Assembly (NCBI GenBank): GCA_030016635.1
Contig: JASEJQ010000025.1
Location: forward strand, 1-33,714
Source: Thermoanaerobacteraceae bacterium
Lineage (GTDB): Bacteria; Bacillota; Thermoanaerobacteria; Thermoanaerobacterales; UBA4877
DNA: 33,714 bases
Reading direction: 5' to 3'
This document shows positions 7,143-16,435 of the stretch, piece after piece. Within the stretch, counting starts at the first letter, position 1. Each line of letters begins with the position of its first letter. A program made the position numbers and the translations under genes. The notes under the pieces were generated by a model. It worked only from the letters and a program-made list of their open reading frames with translations. It did not search any database and had not been told where the DNA came from.

Positions 7143-8740
7143 AGGTACTCATTGCAGAAAGAATATCAGATGCGGGATTGGATGAACTGAAAAAAGAAAC
7201 CGATGTGGAGGTAAGCTTGGGCCTCAAGAGAGAAGAGCTTCTAAAAATAATAAAGGATTTTGATGCACTCATAGTGAGGAGTGAGATTAAGGTAGACAGC
7301 GAGCTGATGGAGGCAGCTCCTTGTCTGAAGGTTGTAGGAAGAGCAGGCAATGGCATAGACAACATAGACCTTAAAGAGGCTACCAGGAGAGGTATAATTG
7401 TAGTAAACACACCGGACAGCAATGCTATATCTGCGGCAGAACATACCATAGGTCTTATGATAGCCATAGCAAGGAATATTCCTCAGGCAGCCCATGCAGT
7501 AAAGTCGCAGGATTTTCATAGAAGCAAATATAAAGGGGTAGAGCTTTACGGGAAGACCCTGGGTATAATAGGACTGGGAAGGATTGGCTCTCTTGTTGCT
7601 AAAAGGATGAAGGCCTTTGAGATGGATGTTATTGCCTATGACCCGTATATTTCCTCGGAAATATTTGATGAGATTGGTGTTAAAAAAGCAGAAACCCTGG
7701 AAGACCTTTTAAGGAACTCTGATATTATAACCATCCACACCCCAAAAACCCGGGAAACAACCGACATGATAGGAGAAAGAGAGCTTGCCATTACCAAAAA
7801 GGGTGTAAGAATAGTAAACTGTGCAAGGGGCGGACTTATAAATGAAAAGGCATTATGTGAATATCTGAAGTCGGGTCATGTGGCAGCAGCTGCCATAGAT
7901 GTCCTTGAAAAGGAGCCATCCTATGAGGGGGATAATACAGGATTTTACAACCCGCTTATAGAATTGCCCAATGTCATCGTAACACCTCATCTGGGGGCGT
8001 CAACCGTAGAGGCACAGAATAATGTAGGTATAACAGTGGCGAGGGAGGTCCTTTCTGCACTAAAGGGGCAGTTTACGCCCAACGCCTGCAACATTCCATC
8101 TATTGATAGGGATATGTTGAATCTTATAAGACCATATATGAAGCTGGCTGAGATAATTGGCAATTTTTATTACCAGATAGAGAGTACACCGGTAAAGACA
8201 ATAGAGGTACTCTTCAGCAAGGGGCTTTTAAATACAGAAATATTAACCAATGCCATTCTCATGGGTTTGCTTTACCCTATTATAGAGGAGAGGGTAAACT
8301 TTGTAAACTCCAGATATCTATGCGAGGAGAGGGGTATTGAGATCATAGAAGGCATATTAAACGACGGTGACGATTACAGTAATCTGATAGATCTGAAGAT
8401 AGTGAATGAAAAAGGGCAGGAGATGAAATTTAAAGGGACAGTTTATGGAAGAGATGAAATGAGGGTAGTGGAATATCTGGGATATGAGGTCAACTTTGAA
8501 CCTGCCCAATATATGCTGTTTATAAGAAATGAGGATAAGCCGGGGGTTATAGGACACATAGGGAATATACTGGGTGAGTATGGGATAAACATTGCTACCA
8601 TGCATGTCACCAGGAGAAAAGAAGAGGGCCTGGCCTTGATGATACTCAGTGTGGATTCGCCAATACCTGATGAGGCTATCTACCGGCTTTTGAATGTGGA
8701 CGGCATAATAACGGCTAAGGCTATAACCTTGAATGTATAA
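7139..8740 (+). CDS. serA: D-3-phosphoglycerate dehydrogenase
   Basis: The TTG start at 7139 overlaps the aminotransferase stop as TTGA, with GGGGGAG just upstream, indicating coupled translation. At 533 residues it is the long SerA form. The Rossmann motif LGIIGLGRIGSLVAKRM lies near residues 141-157 (GLGRIG 145-150). Catalytic residues are visible as R230 (NCARGG), E259 (EKEP) and H284 (PHLGAST). A substrate-binding-like insert precedes a C-terminal ACT domain (from about 455, LFIRNEDKPGVIGHIG), which in other SerA proteins binds serine for feedback control. It oxidises 3-phosphoglycerate to 3-phosphohydroxypyruvate in serine synthesis. Confidence 0.95.
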   Translation: MKVLIAERISDAGLDELKKETDVEVSLGLKREELLKIIKDFDALIVRSEIKVDSELMEAAPCLKVVGRAGNGIDNIDLKEATRRGIIVVNTPDSNAISAAEHTIGLMIAIARNIPQAAHAVKSQDFHRSKYKGVELYGKTLGIIGLGRIGSLVAKRMKAFEMDVIAYDPYISSEIFDEIGVKKAETLEDLLRNSDIITIHTPKTRETTDMIGERELAITKKGVRIVNCARGGLINEKALCEYLKSGHVAAAAIDVLEKEPSYEGDNTGFYNPLIELPNVIVTPHLGASTVEAQNNVGITVAREVLSALKGQFTPNACNIPSIDRDMLNLIRPYMKLAEIIGNFYYQIESTPVKTIEVLFSKGLLNTEILTNAILMGLLYPIIEERVNFVNSRYLCEERGIEIIEGILNDGDDYSNLIDLKIVNEKGQEMKFKGTVYGRDEMRVVEYLGYEVNFEPAQYMLFIRNEDKPGVIGHIGNILGEYGINIATMHVTRRKEEGLALMILSVDSPIPDEAIYRLLNVDGIITAKAITLNV

Positions 8741-8891
8741 ATAAATTTTATTGCATCCATTCGGCATCCTGCCTCAGCGTCGGCTCATCTGGCGCCCATG
8801 CCAGATGCCCTTGCTACATTTGCCTCTCATTAAGAGTATTATGGACTCACTTTAAGGTTGCATGTCATGCTCCATTAGTTCTTACATAGAA
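8741..8891. other. Convergent intergenic region with a GC-rich hairpin
   Basis: Between the serA and PHP stops lies a stretch (about 8756-8822) visibly richer in G and C than its surroundings. It contains a perfect inverted repeat CATCTGGC / GCCAGATG (8786-8793 and 8800-8807, loop GCCCAT). An upstream GGCATC (8763-8768) could compete for the distal arm. No T-run follows, so it is not a canonical terminator. No gene is apparent. Confidence 0.5.
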
Positions 8892-9647
8892 TCAACACTC
8901 TTTAATGCAGCTTTCAGCTTCATCAAACATATATCCTACGAATTGAGGATCATGGGCATCAGAACTCAATACCAGATTTACCCCCTCCCCTTTCAGTATC
9001 TTTAATATTTCAGGTGACGGGTATATCTCCTTAACAGGCTTTCGGAGTCCAGCGGTACTGACCTCTACGGATATACCTGCCCTTTTTATTTCCTTTGCCA
9101 GACTGGTATAGATATCAGCGAGATCAGTCTTGGGTCTAAAGCCAAAAATCTTAACCAGATCGATGTGGCCTATTACATCAGCAATCCCGCTTTTTATAAG
9201 CTTGAACATTGTACTATAATATTCATCATACACATCATCTATATTTTTTTTATCCCAGTATTTTGCATCTAAGTCTATGCCGAAGTCGCCCAGCCAGTGG
9301 ATAGAACCTATTACATAGTCAAAGTGGTAATCGGTTAAGAAATCTTTGATTTCTTTTTCCCTTTCAGGTATGTAGTCCATTTCAGTACCAAGTTTTACGG
9401 GCAGTCCCAACCTTTTTGCCTCTTCAATGAGATCAATGTATTCATCTATATCCTCGATCTGCCTCTGGACTATCCATTCACCTCTGAAACCATCAGTAAA
9501 AATTAAATCTCTGGTTTGCTTAAAACGATAGGCATGCTCTGTAATGCCTATACCGTCAAGCCTCCTATTCTTTGCGACCTCGATGAACTCATTTAGCCAT
9601 TCTATTGTGTATGGGCCGTTTTCGATGTGAACATGGTTGTCCCACAT
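8892..9647 (-). CDS. PHP-family phosphatase (histidinol-phosphatase HisJ-like)
   Basis: The 251-residue protein has the PHP metal-binding motifs in order: DNHVH (H5, H7), GITEH (H38), GTEMDYIP, GSIHWLG, GHIDLVK and SSDAHDP. These hold a multi-metal centre that hydrolyses phosphate monoesters. The length and motif spacing fit the HisJ/HisK histidinol-phosphatase family, which removes phosphate from L-histidinol phosphate. No his genes are near; the nearest metabolic gene, serA, converges on it, so another phosphomonoester substrate is possible. The start at ATG 9647 (minus) has GAGGTG upstream, and the gene diverges from the DUF362 gene across 77 nt. Confidence 0.85.
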   Translation of the reverse strand: MWDNHVHIENGPYTIEWLNEFIEVAKNRRLDGIGITEHAYRFKQTRDLIFTDGFRGEWIVQRQIEDIDEYIDLIEEAKRLGLPVKLGTEMDYIPEREKEIKDFLTDYHFDYVIGSIHWLGDFGIDLDAKYWDKKNIDDVYDEYYSTMFKLIKSGIADVIGHIDLVKIFGFRPKTDLADIYTSLAKEIKRAGISVEVSTAGLRKPVKEIYPSPEILKILKGEGVNLVLSSDAHDPQFVGYMFDEAESCIKEC

Positions 9648-9724
9648 TATAAATCACCTCATTTTCTTTTATCGGTAGTTTATGTTATTATCTATTATGA
9701 TACCATAAGAAAGGACGGGAGAGA

Positions 9725-10834
9725 ATGAAGTCGAAGGTATATTTTGCTAACTTAAGGTCTACATCCAGGGCCACCAGCCTGGTAAATAAAGTGGGTATGC
9801 TCTTTGAGGTGGCTGGTTTTAAAAATATAATAACCCCCAATGAACCAGTGGCTATAAAGATGCATTTTGGTGAAAAAGGGAATACCGCATTTTTAAATCC
9901 TATATATGTCAGGGAGGTTGTAAACAGGATAAAGAAGTACAAAGGCAAGCCTTTCCTTACTGATGCCAATACCCTGTATAAGGGCAGCAGGAGCAACAGC
10001 GTAGACCATATCAATACAGCCATAGAAAATGGATTTGCCTATGCTGTGGTAAATGCCCCTATAATCATATCCGATGGGATATTCAGCCAGAACTTCGTAG
10101 AGGTGGAGATTAATAAAAAACACTTTAATAAGGTAAAGATAGCCTCAGATATTTTTCATTCTCAGTCAATGATGGTCTTAGCACATTTTAAAGGACATGA
10201 TACAGCAGGTTTTGGTGGCGCACTAAAGAGCCTCGGCATGGGGTGTGCATCTGCTGCGGGAAAACAGCAGCAGCACTCCACAGCCAAACCGCACTCAGTA
10301 AGTGAATGTAGGACCTGCCGTGTCTGTGCTCAGTGGTGTCCCACCGAGGCAATAACAGTATTAGAGGATAGGGTATCCATTGACCAGGAAAAGTGTAACG
10401 GATGCGGTGAGTGCATACCGCTGTGTCCGGACAGGGCTATAGAGCCGGAGTGGGGTACCAAAATGGATGAGTTTGTAGAGAGAATGGTGGAATACGCCTG
10501 TGGTGCAGTAAAGGGAAAGGAAGGCAAGCTTGGATTTATTAACTTTGTAATGGATGTATCACCACTCTGTGACTGTACCCCATGGAGCGATGCACCCATA
10601 GTGCCGGATATAGGTATTTTAGCTTCGACTGACCCTGTAGCCATAGATCAGGCCAGCTTAGACCTGGTAAATAAGGCCCAGGCTATGGCTGGCTCTGTTC
10701 TGGATGGCCACTACCATGAAGGACAGGATAAGTTTGAAGCAGCCAACCCTGATACTAAGGGATACCTGCAGTTATCCTATGCAGAGGAGTTAGGTATTGG
10801 TACAAGAGATTATGAACTTGTAGAGGTAATATAA
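9725..10834 (+). CDS. DUF362 protein with two 4Fe-4S clusters
   Basis: This 369-residue protein has a DUF362 body interrupted by a bacterial-ferredoxin module. The cysteines are C195, C198, C201 and C205 (CRTCRVCAQWCP) and C224, C227, C230 and C234 (CNGCGECIPLCP), enough for two [4Fe-4S] clusters. Before them is HFKGHDTAGFGGALKSLGMG, and after them DPVAIDQASLDLVNKA, both DUF362 signatures. No signal peptide is seen, so it is probably cytoplasmic. DUF362 proteins are common in anaerobes, and their redox role is not established. ATG 9725 has GGGAGAG close upstream. A terminator follows the stop. Confidence 0.9.
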   Translation: MKSKVYFANLRSTSRATSLVNKVGMLFEVAGFKNIITPNEPVAIKMHFGEKGNTAFLNPIYVREVVNRIKKYKGKPFLTDANTLYKGSRSNSVDHINTAIENGFAYAVVNAPIIISDGIFSQNFVEVEINKKHFNKVKIASDIFHSQSMMVLAHFKGHDTAGFGGALKSLGMGCASAAGKQQQHSTAKPHSVSECRTCRVCAQWCPTEAITVLEDRVSIDQEKCNGCGECIPLCPDRAIEPEWGTKMDEFVERMVEYACGAVKGKEGKLGFINFVMDVSPLCDCTPWSDAPIVPDIGILASTDPVAIDQASLDLVNKAQAMAGSVLDGHYHEGQDKFEAANPDTKGYLQLSYAEELGIGTRDYELVEVI

Positions 10835-10853
10835 AAGGGGCGAAAGCCCCTTT
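10834..10853. terminator. Bidirectional terminator between DUF362 and the P-type ATPase
   Basis: AAAGGGGC (10834-10841) and GCCCCTTT (10846-10853) form a perfect 8-bp stem closed by a stable GAAA tetraloop. The T-run is short on the plus strand (TTT) and TTTT on the minus strand. It lies between two convergent stops. Confidence 0.75.
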
Positions 10854-13533
10854 ACCATTTCCTGAATACATTGTTTAAGGCAAATTCTAAAGTTGAAAAT
10901 ACTGCCACTATTGCCCAGCCATCAAAGTTTAAAGGCACAGTCTTGAATATAGAGCCTAAGGGTGGTATATATAGTACCAGAAGAAGCAATACAAATGACG
11001 ATAGACATGCCAATATAAGGTACATGTTTTTAAAAATGCCTACCTCAAAAATAGTATGTATCTCGGATCTGCATTCTAAGGCATTCAAAAGCTCAGCGAG
11101 GATAAGCGTGGCAAAAGAGACGGTCCTTGAGAGCTCCACATTGCCATTAGACAGATACTGAGTTAGGGAAAATGCAGTAAGGCTGCTTGCTCCGATAATG
11201 AGACCGGAGAACAGTATATGAGGACCAAGTCCCCTGGAGAAAATACCCTCATTTGTGGATCTTGGAGGTCTTTCCATTATATCAGGATCAGGTGGATCCA
11301 CACCCAGCGCCAGGGCGGGCAGGCCATCAGTGACTAAGTTTACCCATAGAATCTGCAGAGGTATAAGAGGCAAGGTCATGTTTATGGCCGTCGCTATGAA
11401 CATCATGAGCATTTCACCTAAGTTGCAGGAGAGAAGGTATCTTATGAACTTTCTTATGTTATCATAGATAATCCTTCCCTCTCTTACAGCTTTGACTATC
11501 GAACTAAAATTATCATCTAAGAGGATCATACTTGCAGCCTCTTTGGCAACCTCAGTCCCTGATTTACCCATGGCTATACCTATATCGGCCTCTTTTAGGG
11601 CTGGGGCGTCGTTTACTCCATCACCAGTCATGGCTACAACATATCCGTTTTTTTTCATTGCCCTTACTATCCTTAGTTTGTGGCCAGGGTTTACCCTGGC
11701 AAAGACCCTGATATTTTTAACCCTTTTCTCTAGTTCTGTATCGCTCATGTTATCAAGTTCTTCTCCTGTGATAGCTTCATCCTTGCTGGTGCATATCCCT
11801 ATCTCTTTGGCTATGGCAATGGCCGTTACCTTATGGTCACCTGTTATCATCATAGGTATTATACCGGCACGCTTGCAGGTGAGGACTGATTCCATGACAC
11901 CTGTTCGTGGTGGGTCTATCATGGCCATGAGACCTAAGAAGGTGAGGCCGGTCTCGATTTCTTGGGGTTTCAATTCCTTGGGGATGAAGCTGACTTTTTT
12001 ATAGGCCAGGCCAAGCACCCTCATGGCGTTTTCTGCCAGATCGTTGTTTACGCCGGTGATTATTCTCTTATTGGCCAGGCTGAGTGGGACTATCCTATCT
12101 TCCGCCTGATAACTGGAGCACAGATTGATTAGCCTATCCGGAGCACCTTTTACAAACACAAAAAACTCATCATTGTTTGACTTGAAGATGGTACTCATCA
12201 GTTTCCTGTCAGAATCAAAGGGAATCTCTCCGACAGGCTTAAAATGTGCGAGCAGATTTTCACGGGTATACCCAGCTTTGTGGGCAGCTACCAGCAACGC
12301 CGTTTCAGTAGGATCTCCCAGAGCCTCTATATCATTTCTTTTTGTCATACGCAGCTCGGACTTATTGCACAGGACAGCGGTCTTTAATAGCAAATCCATG
12401 GTTGGTAGGCTTTGAACTTTTATCTTCTTATTGCTTATTGAAAAGTTACCTCCCAGATCAAGGCCTATACCAGACACATCAACAGTTTTATTATCTACAA
12501 AAACTTTTTTAACCGTCATCATGTTTTCTGTGAGTGTACCTGTCTTATCGGAGCATATGACATTGGTACAGCCCAATGTCTCTACGGCAGGCAGCCTTCT
12601 GACCAATGCGTTCCTCTTCAACATGTTCTGTACACCTATGGCTAAGGATACCGTAACCACAGCTGGAAGCCCTTCGGGAATGGCTGCCACGGCTAAGCTT
12701 ATGCCGGCAAAGAACATGTTGTAGACTGACTGCCCATATAATATACCCATTATCACCATAAGGAGGCATATGCCAAGGCTTATACCGACCAGCTCTTTAC
12801 CTATCCGGCCCAACCTCTTCTGAAGTGGAGTAGGATCGTCCTTTATATCCTGCAGCATATAGGCTATTTTCCCCATCTCTGTGCTCATACCTGTGGCAAC
12901 CACATATGCCCTTCCGTTTCCATTTACAACCGGACAACCCATATATACCATATTTTCTTTTTTTAAATTGATAAATTTTCCACCTGACATCTCGGCCCTG
13001 TGCTTTTGCACCGGCAGCGATTCGCCGGTAAGCAGCGACTCATTTACCATTACATTATTTGCATCTATTAATGCAGCATCGGCAGGTACAACATCCCCTG
13101 CCTCTAAGTATATGATATCCTGCGGTACCACCATATTTGCCGGGATCTCAGTTAAAGCGCCGTCCCTCAGTACGCAGGCCATGGGAGCGGACATTTCCTT
13201 TAGAGCTTCTAAGGACCTTTCTGTTCTATACTCCTGCATAAACCCCAATATGGCGTTTAATATTACTATGATTAATATAGCAGAGGCATCAACGACCTCG
13301 CCTAAGAAAAATGAAATTACAGTGGCCACTATGAGCACCAGCACTATAAAATCGGTAAACTGACTCAATAAAATTGTCAGTGCGGTCACTTTCTTTTTCT
13401 TTACAAGCTCATTCATGCCAAACTGCTTTATCCTTGCCTCCGCCTCCATCCCAGTAAGGCCATCAGTATTTATCTTTCCATGAAAGAGGAATATATTATC
13501 CTTTTCTATATCCCTTTTATTTGTTTTCAGCAT
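10852..13533 (-). CDS. Cation-transporting P-type ATPase (Ca2+ type, P2)
   Basis: At 893 residues it is a full-length SERCA-like pump. The N-terminal cation-ATPase domain is followed by TGES (169-172) in the actuator domain and PEGLP (286-290) in the ion-binding helix. The phosphorylated aspartate is D329 in CSDKTGTLTENMM. The hinge motif GDGVNDAPALKEADIGIAMG is present, then a C-terminal membrane bundle with LQILWVNLVTDGLPALALG. The PEGLP motif and C-terminal NLVTDG region are typical of bacterial Ca2+ pumps such as YloB, so calcium export is the best guess; Mn2+ or other ions remain possible. The gene reads toward DUF362 and away from the cas operon. ATG 13533 (minus) follows AGAGGGGG. Confidence 0.93.
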   Translation of the reverse strand: MLKTNKRDIEKDNIFLFHGKINTDGLTGMEAEARIKQFGMNELVKKKKVTALTILLSQFTDFIVLVLIVATVISFFLGEVVDASAILIIVILNAILGFMQEYRTERSLEALKEMSAPMACVLRDGALTEIPANMVVPQDIIYLEAGDVVPADAALIDANNVMVNESLLTGESLPVQKHRAEMSGGKFINLKKENMVYMGCPVVNGNGRAYVVATGMSTEMGKIAYMLQDIKDDPTPLQKRLGRIGKELVGISLGICLLMVIMGILYGQSVYNMFFAGISLAVAAIPEGLPAVVTVSLAIGVQNMLKRNALVRRLPAVETLGCTNVICSDKTGTLTENMMTVKKVFVDNKTVDVSGIGLDLGGNFSISNKKIKVQSLPTMDLLLKTAVLCNKSELRMTKRNDIEALGDPTETALLVAAHKAGYTRENLLAHFKPVGEIPFDSDRKLMSTIFKSNNDEFFVFVKGAPDRLINLCSSYQAEDRIVPLSLANKRIITGVNNDLAENAMRVLGLAYKKVSFIPKELKPQEIETGLTFLGLMAMIDPPRTGVMESVLTCKRAGIIPMMITGDHKVTAIAIAKEIGICTSKDEAITGEELDNMSDTELEKRVKNIRVFARVNPGHKLRIVRAMKKNGYVVAMTGDGVNDAPALKEADIGIAMGKSGTEVAKEAASMILLDDNFSSIVKAVREGRIIYDNIRKFIRYLLSCNLGEMLMMFIATAINMTLPLIPLQILWVNLVTDGLPALALGVDPPDPDIMERPPRSTNEGIFSRGLGPHILFSGLIIGASSLTAFSLTQYLSNGNVELSRTVSFATLILAELLNALECRSEIHTIFEVGIFKNMYLILACLSSFVLLLLVLYIPPLGSIFKTVPLNFDGWAIVAVFSTLEFALNNVFRKW

Positions 13534-13710
13534 AGCAGTCCCCCTCTCACAATATGTATATTAGACCCTCTGGGAGTAAATACTATATATTTTTTGTATT
13601 TATTAGCAGGATTTAGCAGAAATAAGTCGAATAAAAAATTAGTTAAAAATATTTATTATATGGACATGCCATGACATGGTCTGGTGCTATAATGAAAATA
13701 GCGAAAGGGG
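13534..13710 (+). promoter_or_regulatory. Divergent region with the cas operon promoter
   Basis: The cas promoter has TATAAT at 13688-13693 preceded by TG with one base between (TGCTATAAT), an extended -10. No good -35 exists at 16-18 bp. In its place are two direct copies of GACATG (13663-13668 and 13673-13678), exactly 10 bp apart, and the second sits in the palindrome CCATGACATGG (13669-13679). The predicted start of transcription, about 13700, leaves only about 10 nt before the cas6 ATG. The remainder is AT-rich and carries the upstream side of the ATPase gene. Confidence 0.65.
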
Positions 13711-14475
13711 ATGAGTAAGATAAGGGTAGAAATAAACCTTACCAGTGATAATGAGTTGGTGTTGCCTTTAAACTACAATCATATTCTGCAGGCCTTTATA
13801 TACAATAATATAACTGACAAGGCATATGCGAAATTTCTACACGATAGGGGCTATGAAGCCGATAGAAAGTTTTTTAAGCTCTTTACCTTTGGGAGATTGG
13901 AAGGGAGGTTTAAGCTTTTCCCGGGTAAAATAATGATAGCCCCACCGCTCAAGCTTATTGTGTCCTCTGCTGTGGATGACTTCATCAATGATTTCTGTGA
14001 GACACTCCTTAAAAGGGATGAGCAAAGACTTTTAGATCAGAGGGTGAGTGTCGAATCCATTAACGTTTTCAACAAAAGGATTGCCGATAATGAGCTTACG
14101 ATAAAAATGCTCTCTCCTCTTGTAATGTACAGCACTATTGATTTTAATAATAGAAAAATTACATACTATTATTCACCATGGGATAAGGAGATATCCGTCT
14201 TACTAAGAGAAAATCTTGCAAAAAAATATATTGCCATAAATGGATCTCCACCAAAGGATAAGGAGTTTGGCATCAGCACAATTGGACCCAAGGACAGCAA
14301 GTATCAAAAGATAATAAATTATGAAGGGACGGTGGTAAAGGGCTGGATGGGAATTTATAAAATAAAAGGGGACCCAGAGCTGCTTAAAGTGGCATACGAC
14401 TGCGGTCTTGGCAGTAAAAGTTCTATGGGTTTTGGATGCTATGAAATATTGGAGGGTGGTGAGAAGGGTGCTTGA
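13711..14475 (+). CDS. cas6: CRISPR endoribonuclease Cas6
   Basis: The 254-residue protein has the Cas6 layout: a first strand (KIRVEINL), the motif YNHILQAFIYNNI with a candidate catalytic histidine at H24, and a C-terminal glycine-rich loop GLGSKSSMGFGCYEIL that binds the repeat RNA. Cas6 cuts within each repeat, leaving an 8-nt 5' handle on the crRNA, here expected to be AUUGAAAC. It is the first gene of the operon. GGGG directly touches the ATG, an unusually short ribosome-site spacing, but no better start exists. Its end overlaps cas8b by 8 nt. Confidence 0.92.
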   Translation: MSKIRVEINLTSDNELVLPLNYNHILQAFIYNNITDKAYAKFLHDRGYEADRKFFKLFTFGRLEGRFKLFPGKIMIAPPLKLIVSSAVDDFINDFCETLLKRDEQRLLDQRVSVESINVFNKRIADNELTIKMLSPLVMYSTIDFNNRKITYYYSPWDKEISVLLRENLAKKYIAINGSPPKDKEFGISTIGPKDSKYQKIINYEGTVVKGWMGIYKIKGDPELLKVAYDCGLGSKSSMGFGCYEILEGGEKGA

Positions 14476-16435
14476 GGCGATAAAGAATTTGGGCGGCCTG
14501 GCTATGGAAGAAAACCCCGATGACTTTTTAAGTTCTCTGACCTTAGATATACCAAAAGAGAGAGGTGGTAAAAAGCAGCATCTTGTAATGATATATTTTG
14601 ATACCAAAAAAGAGTCTGTTTCAGTAGATCTAAAAGAAATAGATGACAGGACAGCATCTGATTATCTCTGGATAGGCAATGCAGACGGTGCTATGAGTCC
14701 GCAGTGGTATTTTACAACCACCAATGTTGATTATCTGTTGTCCCAGACTATACCCAACTATATTGACCTTCTTGAAGACGGTAACAGCAAAGAGAGGTTT
14801 GCTGACATCTTAAGTAAATTTTACATGGATCTGGGAGAACAAAAGGGCAGTCAAAAAAGATACAGGTACGTATTCAATGTGGAGAAGTTCGGCTTAGTCG
14901 GGGATGGTTGGATTGAAGCTACATACCAGTCTCTTGACAATGATGCCAAAAAGATGGTACAGGAAGTAAAAAAGGTGTTTTTAGAATGGGTGAAAAAACA
15001 AATTCATCTTACAGATAAGGAGATATCCCTGTATACACTCATAGTTGATGGTAATCCGTTGGTCTCTGTTCCTGTATATAAAAACCTGGTGGCTAAGAAA
15101 AAGGTTGACGAAATATTTGAGGAAGCCGACGAGGGTATATGCTCCATATGCGGTGAGGAAAGGCCAGTAACAGATGATACAACGAAATTTACACTCAAAT
15201 ATTATATGACAGACAAAATTGGTTTTTCCTCAGGTATTTCCGGCGATTTTATTAGAAACTTCCCCATATGCAAAGACTGTTATACAAAAATGCTGGTTGG
15301 AGAAGCTTACATGAAGAACAACATGGGCTCACGCATTGGCGGATTAAACCTGTATATTGTCCCGGATATCCTTTTTAAACCCGACACGGGACTTTTCAAT
15401 ATGGACAGATGGGCCGGTTATATAAAAAACAGCTTTAATTCAGTTGTATCTAAAGAAGGACTGGAGAAGTTCGAAAATGAGCTCAAGGAATATATGGACT
15501 TTGAGAATTCAAAAAATAACTATATCTTAAACCTGCTCTTTTATGAGAAAAACCAGGCTGAGTTTAAAATATTAAAGCTCATCAAGGACGTGCCTCCATC
15601 GAGGCTTGATATTATTAAAAATAGTTTTAGAGAAGCTAAGGCCGGTATGGATGGCATACTGGGAGAAAGCCCAGCATGGAATATAGACCTGGGCAAGATA
15701 TATTACCTCATCCCATTAAAGAGTACACAAAAGTCAATAGAGTACAAGAAACTGCTGGATTTCTACGACGAGATATTCTCTGGTAAAAGGGTATCCTACA
15801 ACTTTATGATAGATCAGGCCGTGGAATTATGCCAGGTCTACTATTTCAATGAATTTGGCCAGTATAATGTAAAGATTGGCAGTAACACAGAATGGGACAT
15901 GGCACTTTCATATGTAATGCTCCAGGAAAATATACTGATGAAAGCCCTTAAAATACTGGGGATACTGGATAAAGGAGGTAAAGAAATGGACTATGCTTCA
16001 TTAAGCGTAGAAAAAGATTACACGGAATATTTAAAGGAAATGAGGTATGATGAATCTAAAGCAGCTCTCTTCCTATTCGGCAGCCTGATAGCAGATATTG
16101 CCACAGCACAATGGAAGGATGGCAAGGATAATAAACCTATTCTAAACAAACTGAACTATCAGGGCATGAGCTGGAGTAAAATACAGAGGCTCACAGGTGA
16201 GGTAGTAGAGAAGCTCAGACAGTATAAAGTACTCAACAAGTATAATGAGTTAAAGCTTTCAGAATGCATGAGGCTTTTTGACTTGAGCCGAGCCATGAAC
16301 AATGGCAGGTGGCCGTTAAATGATAGGGAAAATATATATTATATACTCTCCGGCTACGGTTTTACAACGGCCAGAATGGTGAAATATGGAAGAAAAGATG
16401 AAAATAGTAAAAAGGAGGAAGATGAAAATGAATAA
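14468..16435 (+). CDS. cas8b: Type I-B Cascade large subunit Cas8b (TM1802/Csh1-like)
   Basis: I choose GTG 14468, which gives MLEAIKNLG, like other family N-termini, with GGAGGG at 14451-14456; longer open extensions lack support. The protein is then 655 residues. Two CxxC pairs, C225/C228 (CSICGEE) and C268/C271 (CKDC), form the expected zinc finger of the CXXC-CXXC Cas8b subgroup. The rest is poorly conserved, as usual for large subunits. Cas8b recognises the PAM and recruits Cas3. Position after cas6 and before cas7, with 8-nt overlaps on both sides, supports the call. Confidence 0.87.
   Translation: MLEAIKNLGGLAMEENPDDFLSSLTLDIPKERGGKKQHLVMIYFDTKKESVSVDLKEIDDRTASDYLWIGNADGAMSPQWYFTTTNVDYLLSQTIPNYIDLLEDGNSKERFADILSKFYMDLGEQKGSQKRYRYVFNVEKFGLVGDGWIEATYQSLDNDAKKMVQEVKKVFLEWVKKQIHLTDKEISLYTLIVDGNPLVSVPVYKNLVAKKKVDEIFEEADEGICSICGEERPVTDDTTKFTLKYYMTDKIGFSSGISGDFIRNFPICKDCYTKMLVGEAYMKNNMGSRIGGLNLYIVPDILFKPDTGLFNMDRWAGYIKNSFNSVVSKEGLEKFENELKEYMDFENSKNNYILNLLFYEKNQAEFKILKLIKDVPPSRLDIIKNSFREAKAGMDGILGESPAWNIDLGKIYYLIPLKSTQKSIEYKKLLDFYDEIFSGKRVSYNFMIDQAVELCQVYYFNEFGQYNVKIGSNTEWDMALSYVMLQENILMKALKILGILDKGGKEMDYASLSVEKDYTEYLKEMRYDESKAALFLFGSLIADIATAQWKDGKDNKPILNKLNYQGMSWSKIQRLTGEVVEKLRQYKVLNKYNELKLSECMRLFDLSRAMNNGRWPLNDRENIYYILSGYGFTTARMVKYGRKDENSKKEEDENE

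Noticed and set aside
16386-16427. Upstream extension of cas7 by 14 codons
   Set aside because: AGGAGG at 16413-16418 is placed for the 16428 start, and family proteins begin at that point.
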